Assembly: GCA_030671465.1 (NCBI GenBank)
Contig: DAOVIP010000027.1
Span: 1-10,461 of the forward strand
Direction of reading: 5' to 3'
DNA from: Candidatus Aminicenantota bacterium
GTDB taxonomy: Bacteria > Acidobacteriota > Aminicenantia > UBA2199
DNA: 10,461 nucleotides
The translations under genes were made by a program, and so were the position numbers. The notes beneath the pieces are model-generated. The model was not told the DNA's origin. It saw only the letters and a program-made list of their open reading frames with translations, and did not search any database. Below are positions 1 through 6,192 of this stretch, one piece after another (positions within the stretch are counted from its first letter, which is position 1; the number at the start of each line of letters is the position of its first letter).

Positions 1-308
1 TAGATGAGTGGGGGAGAAGACCACTGGCTTATCCCATCCAGAAACATAATGAAGGTATTTTTACTTTTATCAACACTGATGTTGATGGAAGTGTGATTTC
101 CAGTATTGAAAGAAGGTTAAAACTGAGTGAAGAAGTCATGCGGTTTATTGTTTTAAGATTGGATGATAAATTGAAAAAGGCCAATAAACTGACCAAACGA
201 TGGAGAAAAGCGGAGAGACATGTCAAAAAATCCAAGGAGTCCGCTCCCAGGGAGAATGAAACTCAGGATGAAATAGCCGATGAGAGTGAGGTGAAAGATG
301 AGAAATAA
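1..308 (+). CDS. rpsF: 30S ribosomal protein S6 (5' end outside window)
   Basis: C-terminal part of ribosomal protein S6, which binds 16S rRNA as a heterodimer with S18 in the platform of the small subunit. The reading frame is open from the left edge (first full codon at 3) and gives 101 residues to the TAA at 306-308. The segment WGRRPLAYPIQKHNEGIFTF is the characteristic S6 core (family consensus close to WGRRKLAYPI.KH.EG.Y), followed by the S-x-IERRLKLSEEVMRF helix. After the core it ends in a charged, acid-rich tail of about 30 residues, as some S6 proteins do. The start codon lies upstream of the window; the GTG at 93 is internal, because homology continues before it. The end overlaps rpsR by 11 nt, which suggests translational coupling. 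Confidence 0.95.
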   Translation, partial: DEWGRRPLAYPIQKHNEGIFTFINTDVDGSVISSIERRLKLSEEVMRFIVLRLDDKLKKANKLTKRWRKAERHVKKSKESAPRENETQDEIADESEVKDEK

Positions 309-564
309 TTACCAATCGGAGGGCAAGTCCCAGAAAAGATACTATTTTACCCGAAAAAAATACTGTTTGTTTTGCAAGGAAAAAATCAAATTTATTGATT
401 ATAAGGATTTTAGAACCCTGGGAAACTATATTTTGGAAACCGGAAAAATTTTACCCGCCCGGGTTTCCGGAACCTGCGGTTATCATCAGAAGCAACTGAC
501 CAAGGCCATCAAAAGGGCCAGGCACATGGGTCTTCTGAAATTTGTAGAACCCAGGAGAGGATAA
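298..564 (+). CDS. rpsR: 30S ribosomal protein S18, zinc-type
   Basis: Ribosomal protein S18, 88 residues, normal length, partner of S6 in the 30S platform. Diagnostic sequences are the central IDYKDFRTLGNYI stretch, the GKILPARVSGTC segment and KQLTKAIKRARHMGLL near the C-terminus. Four potential metal ligands, Cys23 and Cys26 (C-L-F-C), Cys60 and His63 (C-G-Y-H), indicate the zinc-binding form of S18 rather than the cysteine-free form. The start ATG at 298 has a GAGG Shine-Dalgarno (288-291) six bases upstream, inside the rpsF coding region. The stop is one base away from the rplI start, so the genes are almost certainly co-transcribed and coupled. Confidence 0.97.
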   Translation: MRNNYQSEGKSQKRYYFTRKKYCLFCKEKIKFIDYKDFRTLGNYILETGKILPARVSGTCGYHQKQLTKAIKRARHMGLLKFVEPRRG

Positions 565-565
565 A

Positions 566-1498
566 ATGAAAGTGATATTGAATTCTGATCTGGAGGGCAA
601 GGGAGAACTGGGCGATATTGTTGAGGTTAAACCGGGCTATGCCAGAAATTACCTGCTTCCCAAGCAGCTGGCTCTACGGGTGACCAAACATAACCTGGAA
701 GTGATGAAGGCCAGAAGGAAAAAAGTTGAGAAGAAGCTGGAAATCGAAAGATTGTCTGCCACCGAACAGAAACAAAAAATCGAGGAATTAACCCTGACCA
801 TTGAAAAAAAGGCCGGAGAAAACGATGTCCTGTTCGGATCGGTTACCACCTCTGATATTGAGAATAAGCTGGAGGAATTGGGAATTACACTTGACCGGAA
901 AAAGCTTCATCTGGATGAGCAGATCAAGAGACTGGGTCATTATACCTGCAAAATTAAGTTGATGAAGGGAGTGGATGCGGATTTGAAAATTCAGGTGATC
1001 GCAGAGGGTAAGCCTCCTGAAGAGCAACAGGAAGAGATTGATGTTGCCAAAGAGGAAAAAACAGAAGAAGTGGCAAACACGCCTCAGCCGGAAAAAGAAC
1101 CGATAGAGGTGGTTGAACCACCAGTTGTGCTCGAGCAACAGGAAGAGATTGATGTTGCCAAAGAGGAAAAAACAGAAGAAGCGGCAGACAGGCCTCAGCC
1201 GGAAAAAGAACCGATAGAAGCGGTTGAAGCACCAGATCTGCCCGAAGAGCAGGAAACAAGAGCCCAGGAAAAAACTCCCGAATCAGAACCAGAGTCCCTA
1301 AAAAGCGAAAAGCAAACTGCCAAAAAAACCGAAAAAAAGAATAAAATAAAAAAAGAATCTCCTGACAAGGATGATCAAACCAAGAAGACGGAAGCCAAGG
1401 ACCAAGAGGAATTGAAGAAAGCATCTCCGGCCAAGGAAGATGAATCCGTAAATGAAGAAGAGGTTGCAGAAGTAAAGAATAATTCTCCCGAAGCCTAA
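566..1498 (+). CDS. rplI: 50S ribosomal protein L9 with long charged C-terminal extension
   Basis: Ribosomal protein L9, which binds 23S rRNA near the base of the L1 stalk. Residues 1-149 are a full normal L9: N-terminal rRNA-binding domain with the PGYARNYLLP signature (residues 23-32), a lysine/glutamate-rich connecting helix, and the C-terminal domain with NDVLFGSVTTSDI. A typical L9 ends there at about 150 residues; this one continues to 310. The extra 161 residues are dominated by Glu, Lys, Pro, Ala and Thr, with no aromatic residue, Cys, His, Met or Gly, so they are probably disordered: an acidic half containing a 37-residue tandem duplication (residues 153-223), a lysine-rich block at about 243-285, and an acidic end. 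The ATG is preceded by AGGAGAGG at 553-560, an excellent ribosome binding site. The stop abuts the dnaB start. Confidence 0.96.
   Translation: MKVILNSDLEGKGELGDIVEVKPGYARNYLLPKQLALRVTKHNLEVMKARRKKVEKKLEIERLSATEQKQKIEELTLTIEKKAGENDVLFGSVTTSDIENKLEELGITLDRKKLHLDEQIKRLGHYTCKIKLMKGVDADLKIQVIAEGKPPEEQQEEIDVAKEEKTEEVANTPQPEKEPIEVVEPPVVLEQQEEIDVAKEEKTEEAADRPQPEKEPIEAVEAPDLPEEQETRAQEKTPESEPESLKSEKQTAKKTEKKNKIKKESPDKDDQTKKTEAKDQEELKKASPAKEDESVNEEEVAEVKNNSPEA
1022..1234 (+). repeat. Direct tandem duplication of a 37-codon unit inside rplI
   Basis: Two direct copies of a segment in the L9 tail begin at 1022 and 1133, an offset of 111 nt (37 codons). The alignable parts, 1022-1123 and 1133-1234, differ at 6 of 102 positions by my count. 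Both encode EEIDVAKEEKTEE followed by PQPEKEPIE. The period is an exact multiple of three, so the duplication keeps the frame. The high nucleotide identity, including at third codon positions, indicates a recent event or ongoing recombination. Confidence 0.95.
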
Positions 1499-2881
1499 AT
1501 GCCAGACCGCATCACTCCAGATCTGAACCAGGCATTGCCGTTTGATGAATTTGCCGAAAGAGCTGTTCTGGGTGCCATGTTGTTGGATAACCGATATGCC
1601 AATGAGGTGTTTTCCGCGGTCAATTCCGATGATTTCTACCGGGAATCCCATAAAAACATAGCGGCTGCCATTGATAACCTGGTCAATAAAGGCAAGGCCG
1701 CAGATACGGTTACCATTTCAGGGTATTTAAAAAAAAAGAATGAATTGAAATTTGCCGGGGGATACGATTATATAAATTCTCTGATCGACGGGATCCCGGA
1801 AAATATCAATATCAGTGAATATATTAAAATTGTTCGTGATCAGGCCGCATTGAGAAAAATCATTTTGACCTCGCTGGGAGTCATTCAGAAGGGTGTCAAC
1901 CACAAAGCCGATACCGAAAGCATATTGAATGAACTCCAGGAGGATATTATTAAAATATCCAAGAGCCGGGTAATGGGTGGATTTCATTCCACCACTGACT
2001 TGGTCCCGGAAACCATGGATTTGATTGAGAGAATTCAAAAACACGGTGAGAACCGGGGGATTCCTACCGGATATATAGATCTCGACAATATAACTTCTGG
2101 ATTTCAGAAAGGGAACCTGATTGTGATTGCGGCCCGGCCTTCCATGGGAAAAACTGCTCTGGCCTTGAATATTGCCGCAAATATGGCCATCAAGGATGAA
2201 AAATCAATCGGATTTTTTTCAATTGAAATGTCCAAAACCCAGGTCATCATGAGGTTGCTGGCCTTTAAATCGGAAATCAATTTGAGTGCGCTGATGAGTG
2301 CCCGTCCACATCTCAGTCAAAAGGAATGGAAAAAATTAGAACTGGGAGCCGCTGAGTTCGAAAAGGCCAGGCTCTTTATCGATGATTCTCCCACTTTATC
2401 GATTGTAGAAATGAAAACCAGAGCCAGGCGCCTAAAGAATGAACGGGATCTGGATATCATTTTTGTGGATTACCTTCAATTGATGAAAGTGTCAGGGGAT
2501 ATGATCCGGAAGAATGATACCCGGGCCCAGGAAGTTGCCATTATAACCGCAGCTTTAAAAGAACTGGCCAAGGAACTGGATATCCCGGTGGTGGCCTGTG
2601 CCCAGTTGAGCCGGGCACCGGAACAGCGGGGAAAGCGAGAGGGACCCAAATATCAATTGTCGGATTTGAAGGAAAGCGGGGCTATCGAGCAGGATGCCGA
2701 TCTGGTTATGTTTCTTCATCGGGAAAGGGATGAACATATGGAGGGAGACATAAGCGGAAGCAGTGGAACTGCAGATGTTTTTATTGCCAAACAGAGAAAC
2801 GGTCCCACCGGAAAGGTTGTCCTGGCCTTTATTGATAAATATACCAAATTCAGCAATTATGACTGGCAATATGATGAGTAA
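1499..2881 (+). CDS. dnaB: Replicative DNA helicase DnaB
   Basis: Hexameric 5'-3' replicative helicase that unwinds DNA at the fork and recruits primase. At 460 residues it has the usual length and no intein. The N-terminal domain begins with LPFDEFAERAVLGAMLLD, typical of DnaB. The RecA-like C-terminal domain has the Walker A motif ARPSMGKTA (residues 212-220), the conserved EMSKTQVIMRLL helix, a Walker B-type FVDYLQLM (about 322-329), the QLSRAPEQR segment and the conserved end GKVVLAFIDKYTKFSNYD. ATG 1499 directly follows the rplI stop (TAAATG) with no clear Shine-Dalgarno, so translation probably depends on coupling to rplI. An A9 run at 1729-1737 encodes Lys78-80. Gene order S6-S18-L9-DnaB is widespread in bacteria. 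Confidence 0.97.
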   Translation: MPDRITPDLNQALPFDEFAERAVLGAMLLDNRYANEVFSAVNSDDFYRESHKNIAAAIDNLVNKGKAADTVTISGYLKKKNELKFAGGYDYINSLIDGIPENINISEYIKIVRDQAALRKIILTSLGVIQKGVNHKADTESILNELQEDIIKISKSRVMGGFHSTTDLVPETMDLIERIQKHGENRGIPTGYIDLDNITSGFQKGNLIVIAARPSMGKTALALNIAANMAIKDEKSIGFFSIEMSKTQVIMRLLAFKSEINLSALMSARPHLSQKEWKKLELGAAEFEKARLFIDDSPTLSIVEMKTRARRLKNERDLDIIFVDYLQLMKVSGDMIRKNDTRAQEVAIITAALKELAKELDIPVVACAQLSRAPEQRGKREGPKYQLSDLKESGAIEQDADLVMFLHRERDEHMEGDISGSSGTADVFIAKQRNGPTGKVVLAFIDKYTKFSNYDWQYDE

Positions 2882-3013
2882 GGGAAAGCCATAAACCATT
2901 CCTGTTATTTCCCGTAATAAACCCCGGGAGGATATTTTTGTGGTTTTTCGGCCGTGGCCCCAATATTGGCGGAGTGAACCGGAATTCACGGACCGAAACC
3001 GGGTGAAAATGTA
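2882..3013 (+). promoter_or_regulatory. Leader region before the ECF sigma gene with short inverted repeats
   Basis: This 132-nt spacer contains several dyads. GGGAAA (2882-2887) pairs with TTTCCC (2908-2913). CCAATATTGG at 2960-2969 is a perfect 10-nt palindrome. TTCAC at 2985-2989 can pair either with GTGAA at 2974-2978 or with GTGAA at 3003-3007, the latter lying in the putative ribosome binding site of the first sigma start. I see no convincing -35/-10 pair and no hairpin followed by a T run, so neither a promoter nor a terminator can be placed. Regulatory function is inferred from the repeats only. Confidence 0.3.
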
Positions 3014-3637
3014 ATGGATTTGAAACTTTTTGATGGTTTTCACCATCATTTAATATACAACAAAAAAAGTATGGATGAACTCATAAATGGATTGAAAAAG
3101 AAGGATCCGGCTGCGTTTAAAAGAGTGATGGAATTGTTTAAAAATAAAATTTTTAATTATTTGCGGTTGATGGTTAATAACGATCAAACCGCAGAAGAGT
3201 TGACCCAGGATACTTTTGTAAAAGTATATTTTAAGGCCTCATCAATCCGTACCAGCAATTTGAAGGCCTGGATCTATGCCATTGCCACCAACCTGGCCCG
3301 AAGTGAGTTCAGAAAGCGGAAGATAAAAAACCTGTTTTCATTATCAGATGTGAATGAGAGCCATGTTTCATACTTTTCGAACTTTGAAGATGAAATGATG
3401 CTGGAGCAGATGATTGCTTCCTTACCGGAAAAGTACCGGATTCCGGTGGTGATGAAAGAGATCAATCGCTTCACTTTTGAGGAAATTTCAAATATCCTGG
3501 ATAAGCCGGTAGGAACGGTGAAAACCCTGGTTTTCAGAGGGAAGAATCAACTGAAGAAAAATTTTTCCGAAGCCGGTGTCTCCCGGCCGGGAACCATTGA
3601 GGTTCTGAATAGAGGGGTTAAGAATGAAATCTATTAA
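3014..3637 (+). CDS. ECF-type RNA polymerase sigma factor
   Basis: Extracytoplasmic-function sigma-70 family protein that directs RNA polymerase to a specific promoter set. Region 2 spans about residues 36-103, with EELTQDTFVKVY and LKAWIYAIATNLARSEFRKR (core binding and -10 recognition); region 4 spans about 130-183, with LPEKYRIPVVMKEI and the helix-turn-helix TFEEISNILDKPVGTVKTLV (-35 recognition). There is no region 1 or 3, as expected for ECF factors. Two starts are possible. ATG 3014 (207 residues) has GGGTGA seven bases upstream; ATG 3071 (188 residues) begins MDELINGLKKKDPAAFKRVM, where most family members begin, but has no good ribosome binding site. I keep 3014 because of the Shine-Dalgarno, with moderate certainty. 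The 3' end overlaps the next gene by 14 nt. Its target promoters cannot be told from this window. Confidence 0.9.
   Translation: MDLKLFDGFHHHLIYNKKSMDELINGLKKKDPAAFKRVMELFKNKIFNYLRLMVNNDQTAEELTQDTFVKVYFKASSIRTSNLKAWIYAIATNLARSEFRKRKIKNLFSLSDVNESHVSYFSNFEDEMMLEQMIASLPEKYRIPVVMKEINRFTFEEISNILDKPVGTVKTLVFRGKNQLKKNFSEAGVSRPGTIEVLNRGVKNEIY
3611..3617 (+). promoter_or_regulatory. Strong ribosome binding site of the putative anti-sigma gene
   Basis: AGAGGGG lies six bases before ATG 3624 and inside the sigma coding sequence. It fixes the start of the downstream gene and indicates coupled translation of the two overlapping frames. Confidence 0.6.
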
Positions 3638-3986
3638 TGACATATTAAAAAATTATTCGAAGAACACCGAGGTCTCTGAGGATTTTGAAAATAGAGTTTT
3701 TTCCAAAATCAGAAGAAAAAAAACTGTCAGAAAGGCAAGTTATTTCGCTTTTTTTGTGGTTGTTTTTTTGGCAACTTTGTTATCCGTTTTGGTGTTTTTT
3801 TCCGATTCCAACCCGGATAGCAGATTGGAACCCCGGTTGGCCAGCGGATTTTCAGAGCAGCCCGGTCAGATGTCGGTTAAAGAGGAAATCCCGGTGATTG
3901 AAGATATCTTTTTTGCCAGCTATGATGCCGATACCCACTATGCTATCGAACAGGTATCCTATTCGGAAGAAGATGAAGGTATTTGA
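3624..3986 (+). CDS. Small single-span membrane protein, probable anti-sigma factor
   Basis: 120-residue protein with a short basic N-terminal segment (residues 1-39, ending RRKKTVRK), one strong hydrophobic span at about 40-59, and a 60-residue acidic C-terminal part predicted on the outside of the membrane. I do not recognise a named family. The role is inferred from position: it follows an ECF sigma gene with a 14-nt overlap and its own strong ribosome binding site, the standard layout for a membrane anti-sigma factor that holds the sigma at the membrane. The zinc anti-sigma motif H-x3-C-x2-C is absent; the protein contains no cysteine. If it is an anti-sigma factor, residues 1-39 would be the sigma-binding part and must act by another fold. 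An alternative is an unrelated small membrane protein. Confidence 0.7.
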   Translation: MKSINDILKNYSKNTEVSEDFENRVFSKIRRKKTVRKASYFAFFVVVFLATLLSVLVFFSDSNPDSRLEPRLASGFSEQPGQMSVKEEIPVIEDIFFASYDADTHYAIEQVSYSEEDEGI

Positions 3987-4092
3987 TTTTCAAATTGGCC
4001 TGGCATTTTTTGGCTGATAATCTGCCAACTTGCCTCAACATACAATTATATAGGTTTAAATTCGGTTAAGGAGTATACTATTTGAAAATTGT

Positions 4093-4121
4093 TTGATAAA
4101 ATAAGAATTTCCAGTTATTAT
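4093..4121 (+). promoter_or_regulatory. Putative sigma-70 promoter of the tatT-dctP-dctQM operon
   Basis: TTGATA at 4093-4098 matches the -35 consensus TTGACA at five of six positions, and TATTAT at 4116-4121 matches TATAAT at five of six, with the ideal 17-nt spacing. A start of transcription near 4128 would give a leader of roughly 95 nt before the ATG at 4223. A second TATACT box (4119-4124) overlaps the -10. The match is to a housekeeping promoter, so the neighbouring ECF sigma is not obviously needed here. In AT-rich DNA such matches also arise by chance. Confidence 0.45.
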
Positions 4122-4175
4122 ACTATGATAGATAGCTCTTGAAGATTGTGGCCGGAGAAGGAGCCCATTATTCAG

Positions 4176-4214
4176 ATGTTCATGGCTGATAAAATCCGAT
4201 TCGGACAGGAGTGA
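4176..4214 (+). CDS. Possible 12-codon leader ORF before tatT
   Basis: ATG 4176 opens a frame encoding MFMADKIRFGQE and ending at TGA 4212-4214. AAGGAG at 4158-4163 lies 12 nt upstream of ATG 4176. The stop overlaps the GTG at 4211 (GTGA), the same junction used between tatT and dctP, and covers the AGGAG at 4207-4211. It could couple ribosomes into tatT. It is very short and has no recognisable regulatory codon run, so chance is a serious alternative. Confidence 0.2.
   Translation: MFMADKIRFGQE
4207..4211 (+). promoter_or_regulatory. Ribosome binding site deciding the tatT start
   Basis: AGGAG overlaps the possible GTG start at 4211 and so cannot serve it. It lies 11 nt before ATG 4223, somewhat long but workable. 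This favours ATG 4223 as the start unless GTG 4211 is read by coupling to the short upstream ORF. Confidence 0.5.
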
Positions 4215-4222
4215 AAATAAAT

Positions 4223-5176
4223 ATGAACAGGAAAATTTTCCAGATCGTTGTCATGGTTCTGATGCCAGGGCTGGTTTTTAATTTTTGTTCCCTGAAAAAA
4301 ATGGCCATGAATACCCTGGCCGATACCCTGGCCGCTCCGGATGGTGGAACGGTTTTTACCGGAGATAACGATCCGGAGCTGGTGGGCGATGCCCTCCCAT
4401 TTGCTATCAAAATGTATGAAACCATCATGGCTTCCATACCCCGGCACCGGGGATTGCGTCTGAGAACCGGGTCCATTTACATCATGTATGCCAATGCATT
4501 TTTACAAACCCCGGCCGATCTGCTCAGCGATAAGGAATACAAAAAACAGGAATTTTTGATGAAACGGGCCAAAAATCTGTATTTAAGGGGCCGGGATATT
4601 CTCCTGGAGGCGCTGGAACAGAAATACCCCGGATTCATTGAAAACCTGAACCGAAAGAAGTACGACCAGGCCCTGGGTCCGGTAAAAAAAGAGGATGTTC
4701 CTTTTTTATACTGGTCCGCTGCCGGATGGCTGGGTGCTTTTGCCATTGATCCCTTTGATATGAAACTGGGATTGACGGTCCCCCGGGCAGCAGCCATGAT
4801 GGATCGGGCTCTCTTGCTGGATGAATGTTTCGGAAAGGGAGCCATTCATGAATTTTATGTGCTCTACTATGGTTCCATGCCGGATTATATGGGTGGTGAT
4901 TTCAAAAAGACCCGGCTTCATTTCCAGAAAGCGGTTGAACAATCGGGTGGACAATCTTCAACTGCTTATCTCTCCCTGGCCACCAGTGTGTCGGTAAAGG
5001 AGCAAAATGTGAATGAGTTTAAAATGCTGCTCGGAAAGGTGTTATCCATTGATCCGGATGCGGATCCGGATAACCGCCTGATCAATATTCTCAACCAGCG
5101 GAAGGCCCGCTGGTTGCTGGATCACATCGATGATTTTTTTCTTCTGGAAAACGGCAATGAGGAGGACGATCTGTGA
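4223..5176 (+). CDS. TatT, TPR-type component of a TRAP transporter (TPAT)
   Basis: TRAP-associated TPR protein of the TatT family, known from the Treponema pallidum Tp0956/Tp0957 pair, where it assembles with the solute-binding protein in the periplasm. With ATG 4223 it has 317 residues. The first 21 residues form a hydrophobic export signal, then Cys22 followed by SLKKMAMNTLADTL, and the family hallmark DNDPELVGDALPFAIK at about 48-63. The rest is helical with TPR-like repeats, for example the segment around MGGDFKKTRLHFQKAVEQSG and STAYLSLATSVSVKEQN. Cys22 suggests a lipoprotein, but the residue before it is Phe (V-F-N-F-C), not the usual Gly/Ala/Ser, so lipid anchoring is uncertain. A GTG at 4211 would add four residues. 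The end overlaps dctP by 4 nt (GTGA), consistent with a coupled operon. Confidence 0.9.
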   Translation: MNRKIFQIVVMVLMPGLVFNFCSLKKMAMNTLADTLAAPDGGTVFTGDNDPELVGDALPFAIKMYETIMASIPRHRGLRLRTGSIYIMYANAFLQTPADLLSDKEYKKQEFLMKRAKNLYLRGRDILLEALEQKYPGFIENLNRKKYDQALGPVKKEDVPFLYWSAAGWLGAFAIDPFDMKLGLTVPRAAAMMDRALLLDECFGKGAIHEFYVLYYGSMPDYMGGDFKKTRLHFQKAVEQSGGQSSTAYLSLATSVSVKEQNVNEFKMLLGKVLSIDPDADPDNRLINILNQRKARWLLDHIDDFFLLENGNEEDDL

Positions 5177-6192
5177 AGAAAATTACCTTAATAACGGTTC
5201 TATCCATTGCGCTGATCATGTTTCTGTTTCAGGCATTACCCGCACTAACCATTAAAATCGGAAGCATTGCCCCGGATCGGTCCCCCTGGGACAAGGGTTT
5301 GGAGGAATTGAGCCGGGAATGGGAAAAGATCACCAACGGGCTGGTTAAACTGAAGATTTATCCGGGTGGTATTGCTGGTAGCGAAGAGGATATGATCCGA
5401 AAAATGAGAGTGGGAATCCTGGGGGGGGCCGGCCTGACCAATATGGGAATGACCCATATTTATCCGGATATTTTTGTATTAAACCTTCCCTTTCAATTTA
5501 CTTCTGAAGAAGAATTTGAATATGTGTTGAAAAAAATGAGGTCACAGTTTGAAAAGGGTATTGAGGAAAAGGGGTATAAACTGGTCATTTGGACGATTGC
5601 GGGCTGGGTCAATTTTTTTACCAAAAACCCGGTTTTTTTTCCCAAGGGTTTGAGAAAACATAAAATTTCCTTCTCAACCGGGATGCCTAAAATGGAGCAG
5701 GCCTGGAAAAGAACCGGTTTTCAGGTGATCCCCAATGACCTGAAAGATATGTTGATGGCCCTGCAGAGCGGGATGGTGAATGCATTTTATTTGCCCCCCC
5801 TGATTGCCGGATCCGGACAGTATTTTCCCCTGGCCCCGAACATGTGCAGTTTGAAAGTTGCCCCGATTATCGGAGGGATTGTAATCACCACCAGAATGTG
5901 GAATCGGATTCCTTCACAATACCGGGAGCCCATGTTGGCCGTCACCCATAAATTGTCTGATAGTCTGTCGATAAGAATAAAAAAACTGGAAAAAGAGACC
6001 CTTGAAGTCATGAAGGAACACGGTCTGGTGATCAATCAGGTTCCTCCGGATGCTGTGGTAAAATGGAGGGCCGCTCCGGCCAAAGGCGTTGAGTATCTGG
6101 TCGGGAAAGCATTTTCAAAAGAAATTTATGACCAGATTCAGCAGCATTTGAGGGATTTCAGGAAAATGCACGGTGATCAAAACACTAAATAG
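5173..6192 (+). CDS. dctP: TRAP transporter solute-binding protein (DctP family)
   Basis: Periplasmic solute-binding subunit that delivers ligand to the DctQM membrane permease. Residues 1 to about 25 are a signal peptide (MKKITL, long hydrophobic core, then ALPALT), and the mature part starts IKIGSIAPDRSPWDKGLEEL, as usual in DctP (consensus K.....P..SP). Length 339 is typical. The GTG start has GGAGGA at 5161-5166 and overlaps the tatT stop in GTGA. In ordinary DctP proteins the segment after the central strand reads K-I-R-V, whose Arg binds the ligand carboxylate; here it is K-I-S-F, with Ser166 at the Arg position. This, together with the TatT partner, points to the TPAT subgroup and a ligand other than a simple dicarboxylate. 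The gene contains G8 (5421-5428) and T8 (5633-5640) runs. Substrate unknown. Confidence 0.92.
   Translation: MKKITLITVLSIALIMFLFQALPALTIKIGSIAPDRSPWDKGLEELSREWEKITNGLVKLKIYPGGIAGSEEDMIRKMRVGILGGAGLTNMGMTHIYPDIFVLNLPFQFTSEEEFEYVLKKMRSQFEKGIEEKGYKLVIWTIAGWVNFFTKNPVFFPKGLRKHKISFSTGMPKMEQAWKRTGFQVIPNDLKDMLMALQSGMVNAFYLPPLIAGSGQYFPLAPNMCSLKVAPIIGGIVITTRMWNRIPSQYREPMLAVTHKLSDSLSIRIKKLEKETLEVMKEHGLVINQVPPDAVVKWRAAPAKGVEYLVGKAFSKEIYDQIQQHLRDFRKMHGDQNTK

Larger units (their letters stand above)
3987..4222 (+). promoter_or_regulatory. Intergenic region upstream of the TRAP operon
   Basis: This 236-nt, AT-rich stretch separates the sigma/anti-sigma pair from the transporter operon. It contains TTGGC (3995-3999) and GCCAA (4024-4028) as a spaced inverted repeat around a T6 run, which is too loose to call a terminator. 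It also holds the promoter candidate at 4093-4121, a possible 12-codon ORF at 4176-4214, and a small dyad TCCGA/TCGGA (4195-4199 and 4201-4205) just before the tatT ribosome binding site. No convincing protein of normal size fits here. Confidence 0.5.

Noticed and set aside
1022..1234. Repeats considered as a CRISPR-like or regulatory array
   Set aside because: Only two long direct copies in phase with codons, no spacers of regular length and no cas genes; they are a coding duplication.
954..1424. Minus-strand open frame of 156 codons opposite the rplI tail
   Set aside because: It mirrors the Lys/Glu-rich repeat region of L9, giving low-complexity Leu/Phe/Pro text; no ribosome binding site and no recognisable domain. 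It is a shadow of rplI.
2882..2913. GGGAAA/TTTCCC dyad as terminator of the rpsF-dnaB operon
   Set aside because: Loop of about 20 nt and no T run after the 3' arm; not an intrinsic terminator by sequence.
2555..3049. Minus-strand frame of 164 codons spanning the dnaB end and the following spacer
   Set aside because: Most of it lies opposite conserved dnaB motifs, and the translation shows no known domain, so an independent gene is not supported.
3685..3897. Alternative plus-strand frame of 70 codons inside the anti-sigma gene
   Set aside because: It has no ribosome binding site as good as that of ATG 3624 and gives a Trp/Phe-rich frame-shifted reading of the membrane span.
3995..4028. TTGGC/GCCAA inverted repeat as terminator after the anti-sigma gene
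   Set aside because: The T6 run lies within the loop instead of after the stem, and the stem is only five pairs; at most a weak dyad.
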